DNA of 7,402 nucleotides from Acidobacteriaceae bacterium (GCA_003168235.1 PMSZ01000083.1:1-7402); one strand, 5' to 3'; shown: positions 1 to 6,652, counted from the stretch's first letter. The notes: generated from the letters alone by a model not told the origin. Numbers and translations: made by a program.

Positions 1-534
1 GCTCTTTCCTCGGCGGGGAAGCCGCAGTCTTGGGGCGGAGTAAAGTTTGGCACCAGGCTCGTCGATTCTCGGACCGCGCAAGTATCGGTTCCGCCAGCGG
101 CAGCTTTTGCTCCGATTCAGCGCATCGGAGGTTTGAATGGTTGGTACTTTGCCAATGTGCTTTGGTGGTTTCGGGGCCTCTTAGATCTCGTTGTAGGGGG
201 CGTGGGACTGCGCCGGGGCCGTCGCGATCCTCACGCACTTTCCGCAGGCGATGCTCTGGATTTCTGGCGAGTGGAAACCTTTGTTCCGGATCACGAACTC
301 GGTCTGGTCGCTGAAATGAAAGTGCCGGGCCGCGCGTGGTTGCAGTTCGAGGTGGAACCAAATAGCCGAGGCTCCGTCATCCGGCAGACCGCTATTTTTG
401 ATCCTGCCGGATTGGCGGGGCTTCTCTATTGGTACATGCTTTATCCTGTGCATCGCTTGATTTTCGGTGGCATGCTCAAAGAGATTGCAGCAGTCGCAGG
501 GCGGAGGACGCGTACTTCTTCACTTGGGGCGTGA
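1..534 (+). CDS. SDR-family oxidoreductase, C-terminal DUF2867 domain (5' partial)
   Basis: The reading frame is open from the first base to a TGA at 532-534, so this is the last 177 residues of a longer protein. The visible part matches what I know of the DUF2867 domain that ends many NAD(P)-binding short-chain dehydrogenase/reductase-like proteins: the run FAPIQRIGG, then GWYFANVLW, then GGVGLRRGRRDP, then DFWRVE, the PGRAWLQFEVEP strand and RQTAIFDP, and an aromatic stretch LLYWYMLYPVHRLIF near the end. This domain is thought to adopt a START/SRPBCC-like ligand-binding fold; its substrate is not known to me. The Rossmann half, expected about 300 residues upstream, lies outside the window, so the SDR assignment is inferred from the family's usual architecture. 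An internal TTG at 133 is not a credible start because conserved domain sequence precedes it. The final codons overlap, antisense, the end of a small minus-strand gene. Confidence 0.85.
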   Translation, partial: ALSSAGKPQSWGGVKFGTRLVDSRTAQVSVPPAAAFAPIQRIGGLNGWYFANVLWWFRGLLDLVVGGVGLRRGRRDPHALSAGDALDFWRVETFVPDHELGLVAEMKVPGRAWLQFEVEPNSRGSVIRQTAIFDPAGLAGLLYWYMLYPVHRLIFGGMLKEIAAVAGRRTRTSSLGA

Positions 535-674
535 TGCTTCGATTCGAGCCATTGAATACAACCCGCGATTGCCCCGATCGCTCCCGCACCAAGAGCGAAT
601 GCACCGACCGCCAGTGCGCGCATGGCGGTGCTGCCCGTTTTGATTGCGTCTGTAGCGCTCTTTGTCTGGGTCAT
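441..674 (-). CDS. Small Ala/Gly-rich hydrophobic protein, hypothetical
   Basis: This is a 77-residue ORF starting with ATG at 674, 42 bases after the stop of the SnoaL-like gene on the same strand. Purine-rich GGAAAGA lies 10 bases before the ATG, and a stronger GAGGTGG lies 15 bases before it. Residues 1-17 are polar; residues 18-40 form one hydrophobic Ala/Gly-rich segment (MRALAVGAFALGAGAIGAIA), which resembles the start of small repetitive membrane proteins with an AIGxLAIGR-type pattern. After that the sequence becomes charged and the family-like pattern is lost. About the last 30 residues are read antisense to the well-conserved end of the DUF2867 gene, so that tail may not be native. 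Function unknown. The 5' part as a real gene is moderately supported by position; the full length is doubtful. Confidence 0.5.
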   Translation of the reverse strand: MTQTKSATDAIKTGSTAMRALAVGAFALGAGAIGAIAGCIQWLESKHHAPSEEVRVLRPATAAISLSMPPKIKRCTG

Positions 675-716
675 AGGTCTTTTTTCTTTCCACCTCGTCT
701 TATGCCGGGATTACCG

Positions 717-1172
717 CTAACTCAGAATTGGATCGGCAAGAGCTTCGTTCACGCCACGTGCGGCCCACATCTGCAAAGATGCGGCAACAAGTTGTGAGTC
801 CTCGTTGGCATCGATATCGTACACCTTGCCCCAACGCATGCGAATAACGTGAACGCCGTGGTTGTTATAGGGTGAGTCATCCGGAAGAAGATCCTGTACT
901 GCAGACCACCGCATAATGACGGTGGTATTCCAAGGCCAACCTTTCACCCATACATCATGAACTGTAAGCTGCAACGTTGGAGCGAGCCGGCCCAGCCGTT
1001 CGAACCACCGTCCCAGCGCGTCGCAATCGTGCCGCTCGCCGCCGAGTGCGTGATGCCCGCCAAAGCGATGATGAACATCTGGGGAACAGCCCTTCAGGAT
1101 CGGAGCGTAGTCCTTCTGATTCACTCGCAGAAAGTTTTGTAGCGCAATTCGTTTGACAATCGCGTGATACAT
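717..1172 (-). CDS. SnoaL-like / NTF2-family protein
   Basis: The 151-residue protein starts at ATG 1172 and is preceded by GGAGG (1182-1178) with a 5-base spacer, a good ribosome binding site. Its length and pattern fit the SnoaL-like branch of the NTF2 fold, a small alpha+beta cone used by ketosteroid isomerases, polyketide cyclases and many uncharacterised proteins. The N-terminal helix (IALQNFLRVNQKDY, residues 9-22) is followed by a His-rich segment HHRFGGHHALGGER (about 34-47), the helix DALGRWFERLGRL, and beta strands ending in HVIRMRWGKVYDIDANEDSQ (about 108-127). The HVIRxRxGK...DIxAxEDSQ ending is typical of this family. No substrate can be assigned. It is the first gene of a likely two-gene minus-strand unit with the small hydrophobic protein downstream, and it diverges from the STAS gene across a 234-base spacer. 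The family assignment is firm; any enzymatic role is unproven. Confidence 0.85.
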   Translation of the reverse strand: MYHAIVKRIALQNFLRVNQKDYAPILKGCSPDVHHRFGGHHALGGERHDCDALGRWFERLGRLAPTLQLTVHDVWVKGWPWNTTVIMRWSAVQDLLPDDSPYNNHGVHVIRMRWGKVYDIDANEDSQLVAASLQMWAARGVNEALADPILS

Positions 1173-1406
1173 ACGCGCCTCCGTCTAACCCTTGAAAGAG
1201 CCATACTCCTGCTGATCTGTGCAGCGAACTAAATGGCGGCAATGTCGCACCAAGGAAATTCGCTGCCGCCAAGTAGCGGCCAACCGTTTTGCTGGGCGTG
1301 TGCGGACGTTACTGACTCTTCTAACGAATAAGTAGAGCGCCACTGTTGACTTTCAGCGGTCGCCGTGACAAACTCCAGCCGTCCGCCAGCAGGAGTAGTC
1401 CGATAC
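1173..1406. promoter_or_regulatory. Divergent intergenic region
   Basis: This spacer must carry the promoters of both the SnoaL-like gene (leftward) and the STAS gene (rightward). On the plus strand a TTGACT at 1346-1351 would serve as a -35 box, but the expected -10 region 17 bases later (CAAACT) is poor, so the promoter is only a suggestion. An 8-base inverted repeat, TGGCGGCA (1234-1241) with TGCCGCCA (1264-1271), has a 22-base loop. Its right arm can instead pair locally, GCCGC (1265-1269) with GCGGC (1276-1280). No run of T follows either stem, so neither is a standard terminator. No gene is seen here. Confidence 0.4.
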
Positions 1407-1769
1407 ATGATCGACCGTGCTCGGTTCATCGCCCACCAAGGTAAGCAGATTCTTCTGGTAGACCTATCAAACTGTTCGGCTGCTGAGGTCGAAAAGATTC
1501 TCCGAGGACTGCCCGACGTTGTGACTACCCGTCCGCGTAGTTCAGTCTTGGCACTCACTGATTTCACGGGAGCATCTGTTGACGCGGAAGCCATCCGGAG
1601 TTTGAAAGAAACCGCTGCCTTTGACAAGCCCTTCGTCAAGAAATCCGCATTCGTGGGAACGGAGAACTTTCCTCAGGGGTTCTCTGAGAACGTGAGTAGT
1701 TTCTCCCGCCGCGAATTCCCCGCATTTAAGACCCGCGATGATGCTCTGGCATGGCTGGTGAAGGACTGA
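1407..1769 (+). CDS. STAS / SpoIIAA-like domain protein
   Basis: A single-domain protein of 120 residues if started at ATG 1407. An upstream in-frame GTG at 1365 would add 14 residues (MTNSSRPPAGVVRY) that do not look like part of the domain, whereas AGGAG at 1391-1395 lies 11 bases before the ATG; I prefer the ATG. The pattern fits the SpoIIAA-like / STAS-SEC14 group: a strand QILLVDLSNCS (14-24) followed by a helix, a strand VLALTDFTGAS, a long helix, the run KKSAFVGTENFPQGF, and the C-terminal SRREFPAFKTRDDALAWLVKD, where the phrase 'F.TRDDALAWL' is typical of this group. Such proteins are soluble and cytoplasmic; relatives of true STAS domains act in anti-sigma control or bind lipids or nucleotides, but no role is proven for this group. 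No kinase or anti-sigma partner is visible nearby. The stop codon is 4 bases from that of the convergent XRE-like gene. Confidence 0.8.
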   Translation: MIDRARFIAHQGKQILLVDLSNCSAAEVEKILRGLPDVVTTRPRSSVLALTDFTGASVDAEAIRSLKETAAFDKPFVKKSAFVGTENFPQGFSENVSSFSRREFPAFKTRDDALAWLVKD

Positions 1770-1773
1770 ACAG

Positions 1774-2097
1774 CTACGTCTTGTTCGTCCAGAGGGAGAC
1801 GGGCGGGAAACAGACTTCCCAACAAGGAGTACCATCCCGCTCTGCGGGTCGTAAGACGTATGTCGTGGGCAGAGCCAGCAAGCGACCACATTTGACCCAC
1901 TGTCCCCGAGTCAGCCCCATCTTTCCTTCGACCGCATCGCGCAGCACCATCTCGGGGATTGACATATCCAACGCCAGCTTGTCATAAGGGAGTTTGAGAT
2001 AGGCGATTGTTTCTTGCATCAGCGCACTCACATATTGGCCCAGAAACATCAGGGTCAAGGGCGAATCGGACGGCGGCAACGAGTGTGATTTCTTCAA
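1774..2097 (-). CDS. Small XRE-like helix-turn-helix protein
   Basis: A 107-residue protein with a TTG start at 2097. AGGAAG (2110-2105) lies 7 bases upstream, an in-frame TGA lies a few codons further upstream, and the next ATG (codon 17) has no ribosome binding site, so the TTG is preferred. Residues about 26-78 show a lambda-repressor-like (XRE) arrangement: a helix MQETIAYLKL, then DKLALDMSI, then PEMVLRDAVEGKMGLTRGQWVKCGRLLALP, close to the usual pattern of LA...(hydrophobic)s...l...e.Gk..l....W.kla..L.lp. The C-terminal 25 residues (CWEVCFPPVSLW) are unassigned. It follows the REC-PilZ gene by 47 bases on the same strand with no clear terminator between, so it is probably the third gene of the c-di-GMP operon. 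A DNA-binding role is inferred from the fold only. It has no visible toxin partner, which argues weakly against an antitoxin. Confidence 0.65.
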   Translation of the reverse strand: MKKSHSLPPSDSPLTLMFLGQYVSALMQETIAYLKLPYDKLALDMSIPEMVLRDAVEGKMGLTRGQWVKCGRLLALPTTYVLRPAERDGTPCWEVCFPPVSLWTNKT

Positions 2098-2144
2098 AGT
2101 GTGACTTCCTATTCACGCACCGAACTGTCATCTGACTCTACGTA

Positions 2145-2876
2145 TTATTTAGAGCAACTGTCTGCCGTTCGGAATTGGTCGGCAACGAATTCAGGGAGTA
2201 TCTGTTCTAGCTTTTGCGACAGCCACGCCTGTAGCTCAGAATTGTGGTCGTCCGCCATGGACACGAATCGAACTCCCAGATGGCCCGTTTTCGACCAGCG
2301 GATCGTCGATTCCGCCAACACTGGTGCTTCATGATCCGGCAGAGTGAACCAGACGCGGACTTTTTCTCCGGGAACCAGCGGAACATGCGTGGTCAACGCC
2401 ATCCCCCCGGCACTGATATTTACGCTGTTGCACCGGAGATCTGGCTTGCTTTCCCGCTGGATGATGATCGGAATAGAAACTGGGTAACGGAAATAGCGCC
2501 GTCGTTCCCTCAGAATCAGCCCATAAGCAGGCCTGAGCGTTTTGTGGATCGACTCCGCAGAAAGCGGTCTCTCGAAGACAAACTGCGACTTCTTGCGGAA
2601 AGCTGCTGTTCCCGCTGCATCATTGTTGCCGATGCCAAAGGTCACCGCTGTCCGGTTCAACGATGAAAGATGCACTTGATCCAGAATCACTCCAGACTGC
2701 ATTCCCAGTTGGAGATCGACGATAACGGCATCGAACTTTCGGCGCTTCAATAAGCCGACGGCCGCGGGTATCTCTCGACAAACCTCAGGAGGAATAGACA
2801 ATTCTTGTAAAGCGTGACTGAACTGCTGAATTGCCACTGGATCAGCGGACACCAAAAGTGCAAGCCCTATCGACAT
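2145..2876 (-). CDS. Degenerate receiver-PilZ protein, c-di-GMP receptor
   Basis: A 243-residue protein with two domains. Residues 5-115 resemble a response-regulator receiver: LALLVSADP at the first strand, AVIVDLQLG with D54 at the phosphorylation position, AVTFGIG, and FERPLS where the usual Lys is Arg103. The first acidic pair is reduced to S-A-D12, so phosphorylation is doubtful. Residues 122-225 are a PilZ domain with both c-di-GMP motifs: R126-x-x-x-R130 (in ERRRYFRYPV) and N153-x-S155-x-x-G158 (NISAGGMAL). Known PilZ proteins bind c-di-GMP here and transmit the signal by conformational change; the target is unknown. The start is set at ATG 2876 because GAGAGGTGA (2893-2885) gives an excellent Shine-Dalgarno match 8 bases upstream; the in-frame GTG at 2888 lies inside that site. 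It follows the GGDEF-EAL gene by 31 bases and is very probably co-transcribed with it, giving synthesis, breakdown and sensing of the messenger in one unit. Confidence 0.9.
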   Translation of the reverse strand: MSIGLALLVSADPVAIQQFSHALQELSIPPEVCREIPAAVGLLKRRKFDAVIVDLQLGMQSGVILDQVHLSSLNRTAVTFGIGNNDAAGTAAFRKKSQFVFERPLSAESIHKTLRPAYGLILRERRRYFRYPVSIPIIIQRESKPDLRCNSVNISAGGMALTTHVPLVPGEKVRVWFTLPDHEAPVLAESTIRWSKTGHLGVRFVSMADDHNSELQAWLSQKLEQILPEFVADQFRTADSCSK

Positions 2877-2907
2877 GGTAAAATTCACCTCTCATAATCG
2901 TCTCTCG

Positions 2908-5900
2908 TCACGCTTGCTTTCCGCTTGCTTGTGCCAAACCTTTCGCTGCTGAATAGGCTCCTCGCAGTTTGTCGGCAACTTTGTCAACCGCTAAGGGTTT
3001 GCTGAAGTAATAGCCTTGAATTTCGTCGCACTGATGTTCCCTCAAGAATGCCATTTGCCCTTCGTCTTCGACGCCTTCCGCAATCACTTTGAGATGCAGG
3101 CTTTTTGCCATGCTGATGATTGCGGCTGTGATCGCTGCATCACCAGGATTCACGGCGACATCCCGGATAAACGAGCGGTCTATTTTGAGCTTGCTGATCT
3201 GAAACTGTCTCAAGTAGTTGAAACTGGAGTAGCCAGTTCCGAAGTCGTCAATCGCCAGCGTCACCCCAATGGACTTTAATTCCTGAATGACTGATAACAT
3301 CAGGTCTGCATTCGTAAGCAACAGGCTTTCCGTTAGTTCCAATTCGAGGCGTTGCGGCGGGAGCCCAGTCTCGCGTAGAACCTTCCTGATGACTTCGCCG
3401 AAGTTCTCTTGACGAAACTGGACCGCAGATACATTCACTGCTACGGTCACCGCAGAGAAACCTTCATCTTGCCATTTCCGGGCTTCAGAACAGGCGGTTC
3501 GCAGCACCCATTCCCCAATAGGAACAATCAGGCCGCTATTTTCAGCGATTTGTATGAACTTGTCCGGTGGCACGAGACCCAATTCCGGGTGTTGCCAGCG
3601 GAGGAGTGCTTCCAGTCCGGTGATCCTTCGAGTGGCAATATCCATCTGCGGTTGATACATCAGAAAAAGTTGTTGTTCGGCAAGTGCCGAACGCAAGCCG
3701 CTTTCTAAGGTTACCCGCTCGACAGCCTGCGCGTTCATGTCTTCGGTGAAGAAGCGAACGTTGCTACGGCCGTCAGCCTTGGCGCTGTACATCGCCGCAT
3801 CGGCGTTCTTGATCAGCGTTTCGCAATCCGCGCCGTGTTCCGGGAAAATGCTGATGCCGATGCTGCAACTAACGTTGAGGGTGTGCCCTTCAATGACAAA
3901 TTCGGCGGTCATTGCATCCATGAGTCTCTCAGCGGCAACGGCTGCGTCGGGTGTGTCCTTTACGTGGGTCAACGCGATCAGGAATTCGTCGCCCCCCAGA
4001 CGGGCGACGGTGTCCTGTGCGCGCGCCGATGTCTTAAGCCGTTCCGCAACCTTTTGTAGGAGGAGGTCGCCGACCGAATGCCCCAGTGAATCGTTGATGT
4101 CTTTAAACCTGTCGAGGTCGAGAAACAAAAGCCCGAGTTTGTTTTTTTGCCGATGAGCACTGGCGAGTGCCTGATTCAATCGATCTTGAAGAAGCCTGCG
4201 ATTGGGTAGCCCCGTCAGAGCATCGTAAAATGCCAAGAATTGGACTTGTTCCTCGGCGACTTTGCGGTCTGTGATGTCGCGAAAGTACCAGATTCTTCCC
4301 CGATACCGGCCTTTTGAGTCGACGAGAGGCGCAGAGTATCGGTCGAAAGTCTTCCCGTTCTTGAGCCTGAGCTCATCCCTGCTCTTTTCGTCCCGATGGC
4401 TGTTGAGATACTTGACCCTCGCGACAAAGGCCTCCGGGTCTTCCATTTGATCCGCTGCGTAATTGCGCACGACAACATCGTCTCGCGTGCTCAGCACTTC
4501 ATTAGGTATTCCGAAGTGGGCTCCAAATTGCTCGTTTGCCAGAACGATGTGATCAGACTCGTCCACGACCAGAATGCCATCGATGGTCGTCTCAGCTTGC
4601 GCCTCCAGCAGCGCATTTTTAAACGACACGGCTTCCTCAGCCAGTTTGCGTTCCGTGATGTCTCGCGCCACCTTCGACGCCCCAACAACGCGCCCTGCGG
4701 CATCCCTAATGGGCGAAATTGTTAAGGAAATATCGAGAAGCGTTCCATCCTTGCGCATGCGGCAGGTTTCGAAGTGTTCGACTTCCACACCTCGTCTGAG
4801 CCGCTCAAGAATGATTGCTTCCTCGTCTCGGCGATCAGCGGGAATGATCAGAGTAATGTGTTGGCCGACGGCTTCTTCAGCCGTGTACCCGAGCATTTGT
4901 TCAGCAGCATTATTCCAACTAGTGATAATGCCATCTAGACCCTTGCTGATGATGGCATCCTCCGAGGAATTCACAATAGCAGCCAGCAAATTGGTTGCTC
5001 GCTCTGCGCGCTTCCTCTCGGTAACATCCTGCATGATGGCCACGAAATGTGCATCGTCGGCAACCCCGTCTCGGGTCACTGGCGTGATCGTCATCTCTTC
5101 CGTGTAGGTTGTTCCGTCTTTCCGACTGTTGATGAGTTCGCCATGCCAGACTTTGCCTGACAAAATGGTTGACCACAGATCGGCATAATAGCTTTGCGGT
5201 TGCTTGCCGGACTTCAACAGGCGGGGGTTGTTGCCCAGGGCTTCCTCTTTGCTGTAGCCAGTCATCGTCGTGAACGCATGATTCACCCACACGATTGTGC
5301 CGTGGGAATCGGTGATCACAATGGCGTTGGCGGCGGCTTCCAAAGCTGCAACCTGCCAGTGCAAGCGTTCCTCTGTATGTTTGCGCTCATCGATACCCAT
5401 GCTGATTCCGGCCATGCGAGTCGCGTGCCCGGTCTCATCGTAGAAGGCACGCCCTTGGGCGGCTTGCCAGTGCAGGCTGCCATCCGGCCAAACCACACGG
5501 AATTCCAAACCGTAATCTCGCTTTTCCGCAATGGCCGCATTAATTCCGTCCCCCATCATCTTCCGGTCATCGGGATGGACGCTGTTCATCAACACCTGAA
5601 AGTTCGCGGTGCTCTCTGGTCGCAAGCCCAGTAACTCTTTGCAGGTATCTGACCAGACCTGTTCGTCCCTAATAACATCCCAGTCCCAGAACCCTATCCT
5701 CGCCGCTTCCACCGCCATCCGCATGCGTTCGTCGCTTCGTTGCAACTCAACTTCAGCGACTTCGCGCGCGCTTATCTCCTGTCCGTAGATCCTTTGAGCC
5801 TGCCGGGTTGCGAATCGCGCGATCACGAGAGCGACGGCTACTGCTAGCAAAACCAGCAAAACAACAAGGCGATGGGCTCTCGAATAATCAACCTGTGCTT

Positions 5901-6435
5901 GCTTGGCAGCTACGTCCACTTCGTTGCTTTGAAACTCCACAAACTCCTCCCACGCGGCGTGATATTTGTGCAGCGCAGGTATCGTTTCCTCGACTATGAC
6001 CGCTTCCGCCTCGTCGTGTTTCCCTTCATCAACAATCAAATGGATAGCTCGGAGAGAACTTTCCACATATGGTTGTCTAGTCTTCTTCACCTCAGATAGT
6101 AGCTGCTTCACTTTCTCGGATTCACAGCGGCGTTCGCTCTCCTCCACCAGGCTTGTAATTTCCTTGCTATTCTCAGACCTGACTGCCAACAGTGTGTTGA
6201 CAAGTGCTCTATTCTCTACAAGGACTATTTCCATCGTGATACGACTATTGTCATCGGAGACCGTCAACGCTTTTCGTGCCAGATTCAGGTCGGTTAACTT
6301 TCTCCCGGTGATTTCGGAACGGGTCTCATCGATTGTTTGCATCCGGCGAAGTCCGAACTGCCCAATGCCTGCTAAGAGGGCAATCAGAACAGCAAATGCC
6401 ACGCCCAATCTCAGTCCTACGTGTTTGTTTTTCAA
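2908..6435 (-). CDS. Membrane-bound multi-PAS GGDEF-EAL protein (c-di-GMP cyclase/phosphodiesterase)
   Basis: A 1175-residue inner-membrane signalling protein. A TM helix at about 9-28 and another at 189-207 flank a 160-residue, mostly helical periplasmic segment like the four-helix-bundle MCP sensor. Four PAS domains follow at roughly 236-352, 360-475, 481-597 and 603-725, most ending in a D(I/V)TxRK-type linker. The GGDEF domain (about 730-895) has the metal Asp773 in LDLDRFKDIND, the motif GGDEF at 814-818, and R805-x-x-D808 five residues before it, the known product-inhibition I-site. The EAL domain (about 905-1160) has E942-A-L-L-R, N1001, E1033, the DDFGTGYSS loop with D1063/D1064, K1084, E1120 and Q1140, the full set expected for an active c-di-GMP phosphodiesterase. 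Both activities are therefore plausible; which dominates cannot be told from sequence. The start is TTG 6435, with AGGGG (6447-6443) 7 bases upstream, and it yields a normal signal-anchor N-terminus (MKNKHVGLRLGVAFAVL). The receiver-PilZ gene follows after 31 bases. Confidence 0.95.
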   Translation of the reverse strand: MKNKHVGLRLGVAFAVLIALLAGIGQFGLRRMQTIDETRSEITGRKLTDLNLARKALTVSDDNSRITMEIVLVENRALVNTLLAVRSENSKEITSLVEESERRCESEKVKQLLSEVKKTRQPYVESSLRAIHLIVDEGKHDEAEAVIVEETIPALHKYHAAWEEFVEFQSNEVDVAAKQAQVDYSRAHRLVVLLVLLAVAVALVIARFATRQAQRIYGQEISAREVAEVELQRSDERMRMAVEAARIGFWDWDVIRDEQVWSDTCKELLGLRPESTANFQVLMNSVHPDDRKMMGDGINAAIAEKRDYGLEFRVVWPDGSLHWQAAQGRAFYDETGHATRMAGISMGIDERKHTEERLHWQVAALEAAANAIVITDSHGTIVWVNHAFTTMTGYSKEEALGNNPRLLKSGKQPQSYYADLWSTILSGKVWHGELINSRKDGTTYTEEMTITPVTRDGVADDAHFVAIMQDVTERKRAERATNLLAAIVNSSEDAIISKGLDGIITSWNNAAEQMLGYTAEEAVGQHITLIIPADRRDEEAIILERLRRGVEVEHFETCRMRKDGTLLDISLTISPIRDAAGRVVGASKVARDITERKLAEEAVSFKNALLEAQAETTIDGILVVDESDHIVLANEQFGAHFGIPNEVLSTRDDVVVRNYAADQMEDPEAFVARVKYLNSHRDEKSRDELRLKNGKTFDRYSAPLVDSKGRYRGRIWYFRDITDRKVAEEQVQFLAFYDALTGLPNRRLLQDRLNQALASAHRQKNKLGLLFLDLDRFKDINDSLGHSVGDLLLQKVAERLKTSARAQDTVARLGGDEFLIALTHVKDTPDAAVAAERLMDAMTAEFVIEGHTLNVSCSIGISIFPEHGADCETLIKNADAAMYSAKADGRSNVRFFTEDMNAQAVERVTLESGLRSALAEQQLFLMYQPQMDIATRRITGLEALLRWQHPELGLVPPDKFIQIAENSGLIVPIGEWVLRTACSEARKWQDEGFSAVTVAVNVSAVQFRQENFGEVIRKVLRETGLPPQRLELELTESLLLTNADLMLSVIQELKSIGVTLAIDDFGTGYSSFNYLRQFQISKLKIDRSFIRDVAVNPGDAAITAAIISMAKSLHLKVIAEGVEDEGQMAFLREHQCDEIQGYYFSKPLAVDKVADKLRGAYSAAKGLAQASGKQA

Positions 6436-6494
6436 TTTAAGACCCCTGCGAGTGCTATCTTGGTCGTGTGAAAGTGTGGAATAAAGAATCTCTT

Positions 6495-6518
6495 AAGACC
6501 GTCGCTTTCGACGGACTT
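6495..6518. repeat. 24-base near-palindrome
   Basis: The arms CCGTCG (6499-6504) and CGACGG (6509-6514) are perfect inverted repeats around a 4-base loop. Beyond one mismatched base on each side, AAG (6495-6497) pairs with CTT (6516-6518). On the leftward transcript of the c-di-GMP operon the hairpin would have loop AAAG and sit about 60 bases before the start codon. No T-run follows directly on either strand, so it is not an ordinary terminator. It could be an operator or a 5' leader hairpin; the symmetry is seen, the role is inferred. Confidence 0.5.
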
Positions 6519-6594
6519 CTGTAGTGAGACAGACAACAAGCTGGTACGACTCTTGAGCGTTTTATCCCAAGTTAACGGTACTCCGGCTAGGAAG

Positions 6595-6652
6595 GCCACC
6601 ATAGTTACGAAAGGGGACAATGAGCCCAATCCGAGGCATTTCGTTTGGTGGC
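6595..6652. repeat. Interrupted inverted repeat with internal loop
   Basis: GCCACC (6595-6600) pairs with GGTGGC (6647-6652). Inside it, after an uneven internal loop of 6 and 2 bases, ACGAAA (6607-6612) pairs with TTTCGT (6639-6644). The 26-base apical loop can form a further small stem, GGG (6613-6615) with CCC (6625-6627). Together this is a 58-base two-tier hairpin ending about 88 bases before the transposase start. It could be a structured RNA, a REP-like target palindrome for the insertion sequence, or chance. Confidence 0.4.

Noticed and set aside
181..453. 90-codon minus-strand ORF inside the DUF2867 gene
   Set aside because: Entirely antisense to conserved DUF2867 codons and without family resemblance.
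1769..1774. Bidirectional terminator between the convergent STAS and XRE-like genes
   Set aside because: Only 4 bases separate the stop codons, and nearby small hairpins inside the coding ends lack T-runs.
1836..1848. CCCGC-TCT-GCGGG hairpin
   Set aside because: It lies inside the XRE-like coding sequence with no T-run and is explained by codon composition.
2244..2666. 140-codon plus-strand ORF
   Set aside because: Antisense to the receiver-PilZ gene, whose motifs are clear in the other strand.
4574..5107. 177-codon plus-strand ORF
   Set aside because: Antisense to PAS2-PAS4 of the GGDEF-EAL gene, with low-complexity Ser/Arg composition typical of a shadow frame.
5966..6484. 172-codon plus-strand ORF
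   Set aside because: It lies antisense to the sensor region of the GGDEF-EAL gene, is Ser/Arg-rich with no domain pattern, and has no ribosome binding site evidence; a shadow frame.
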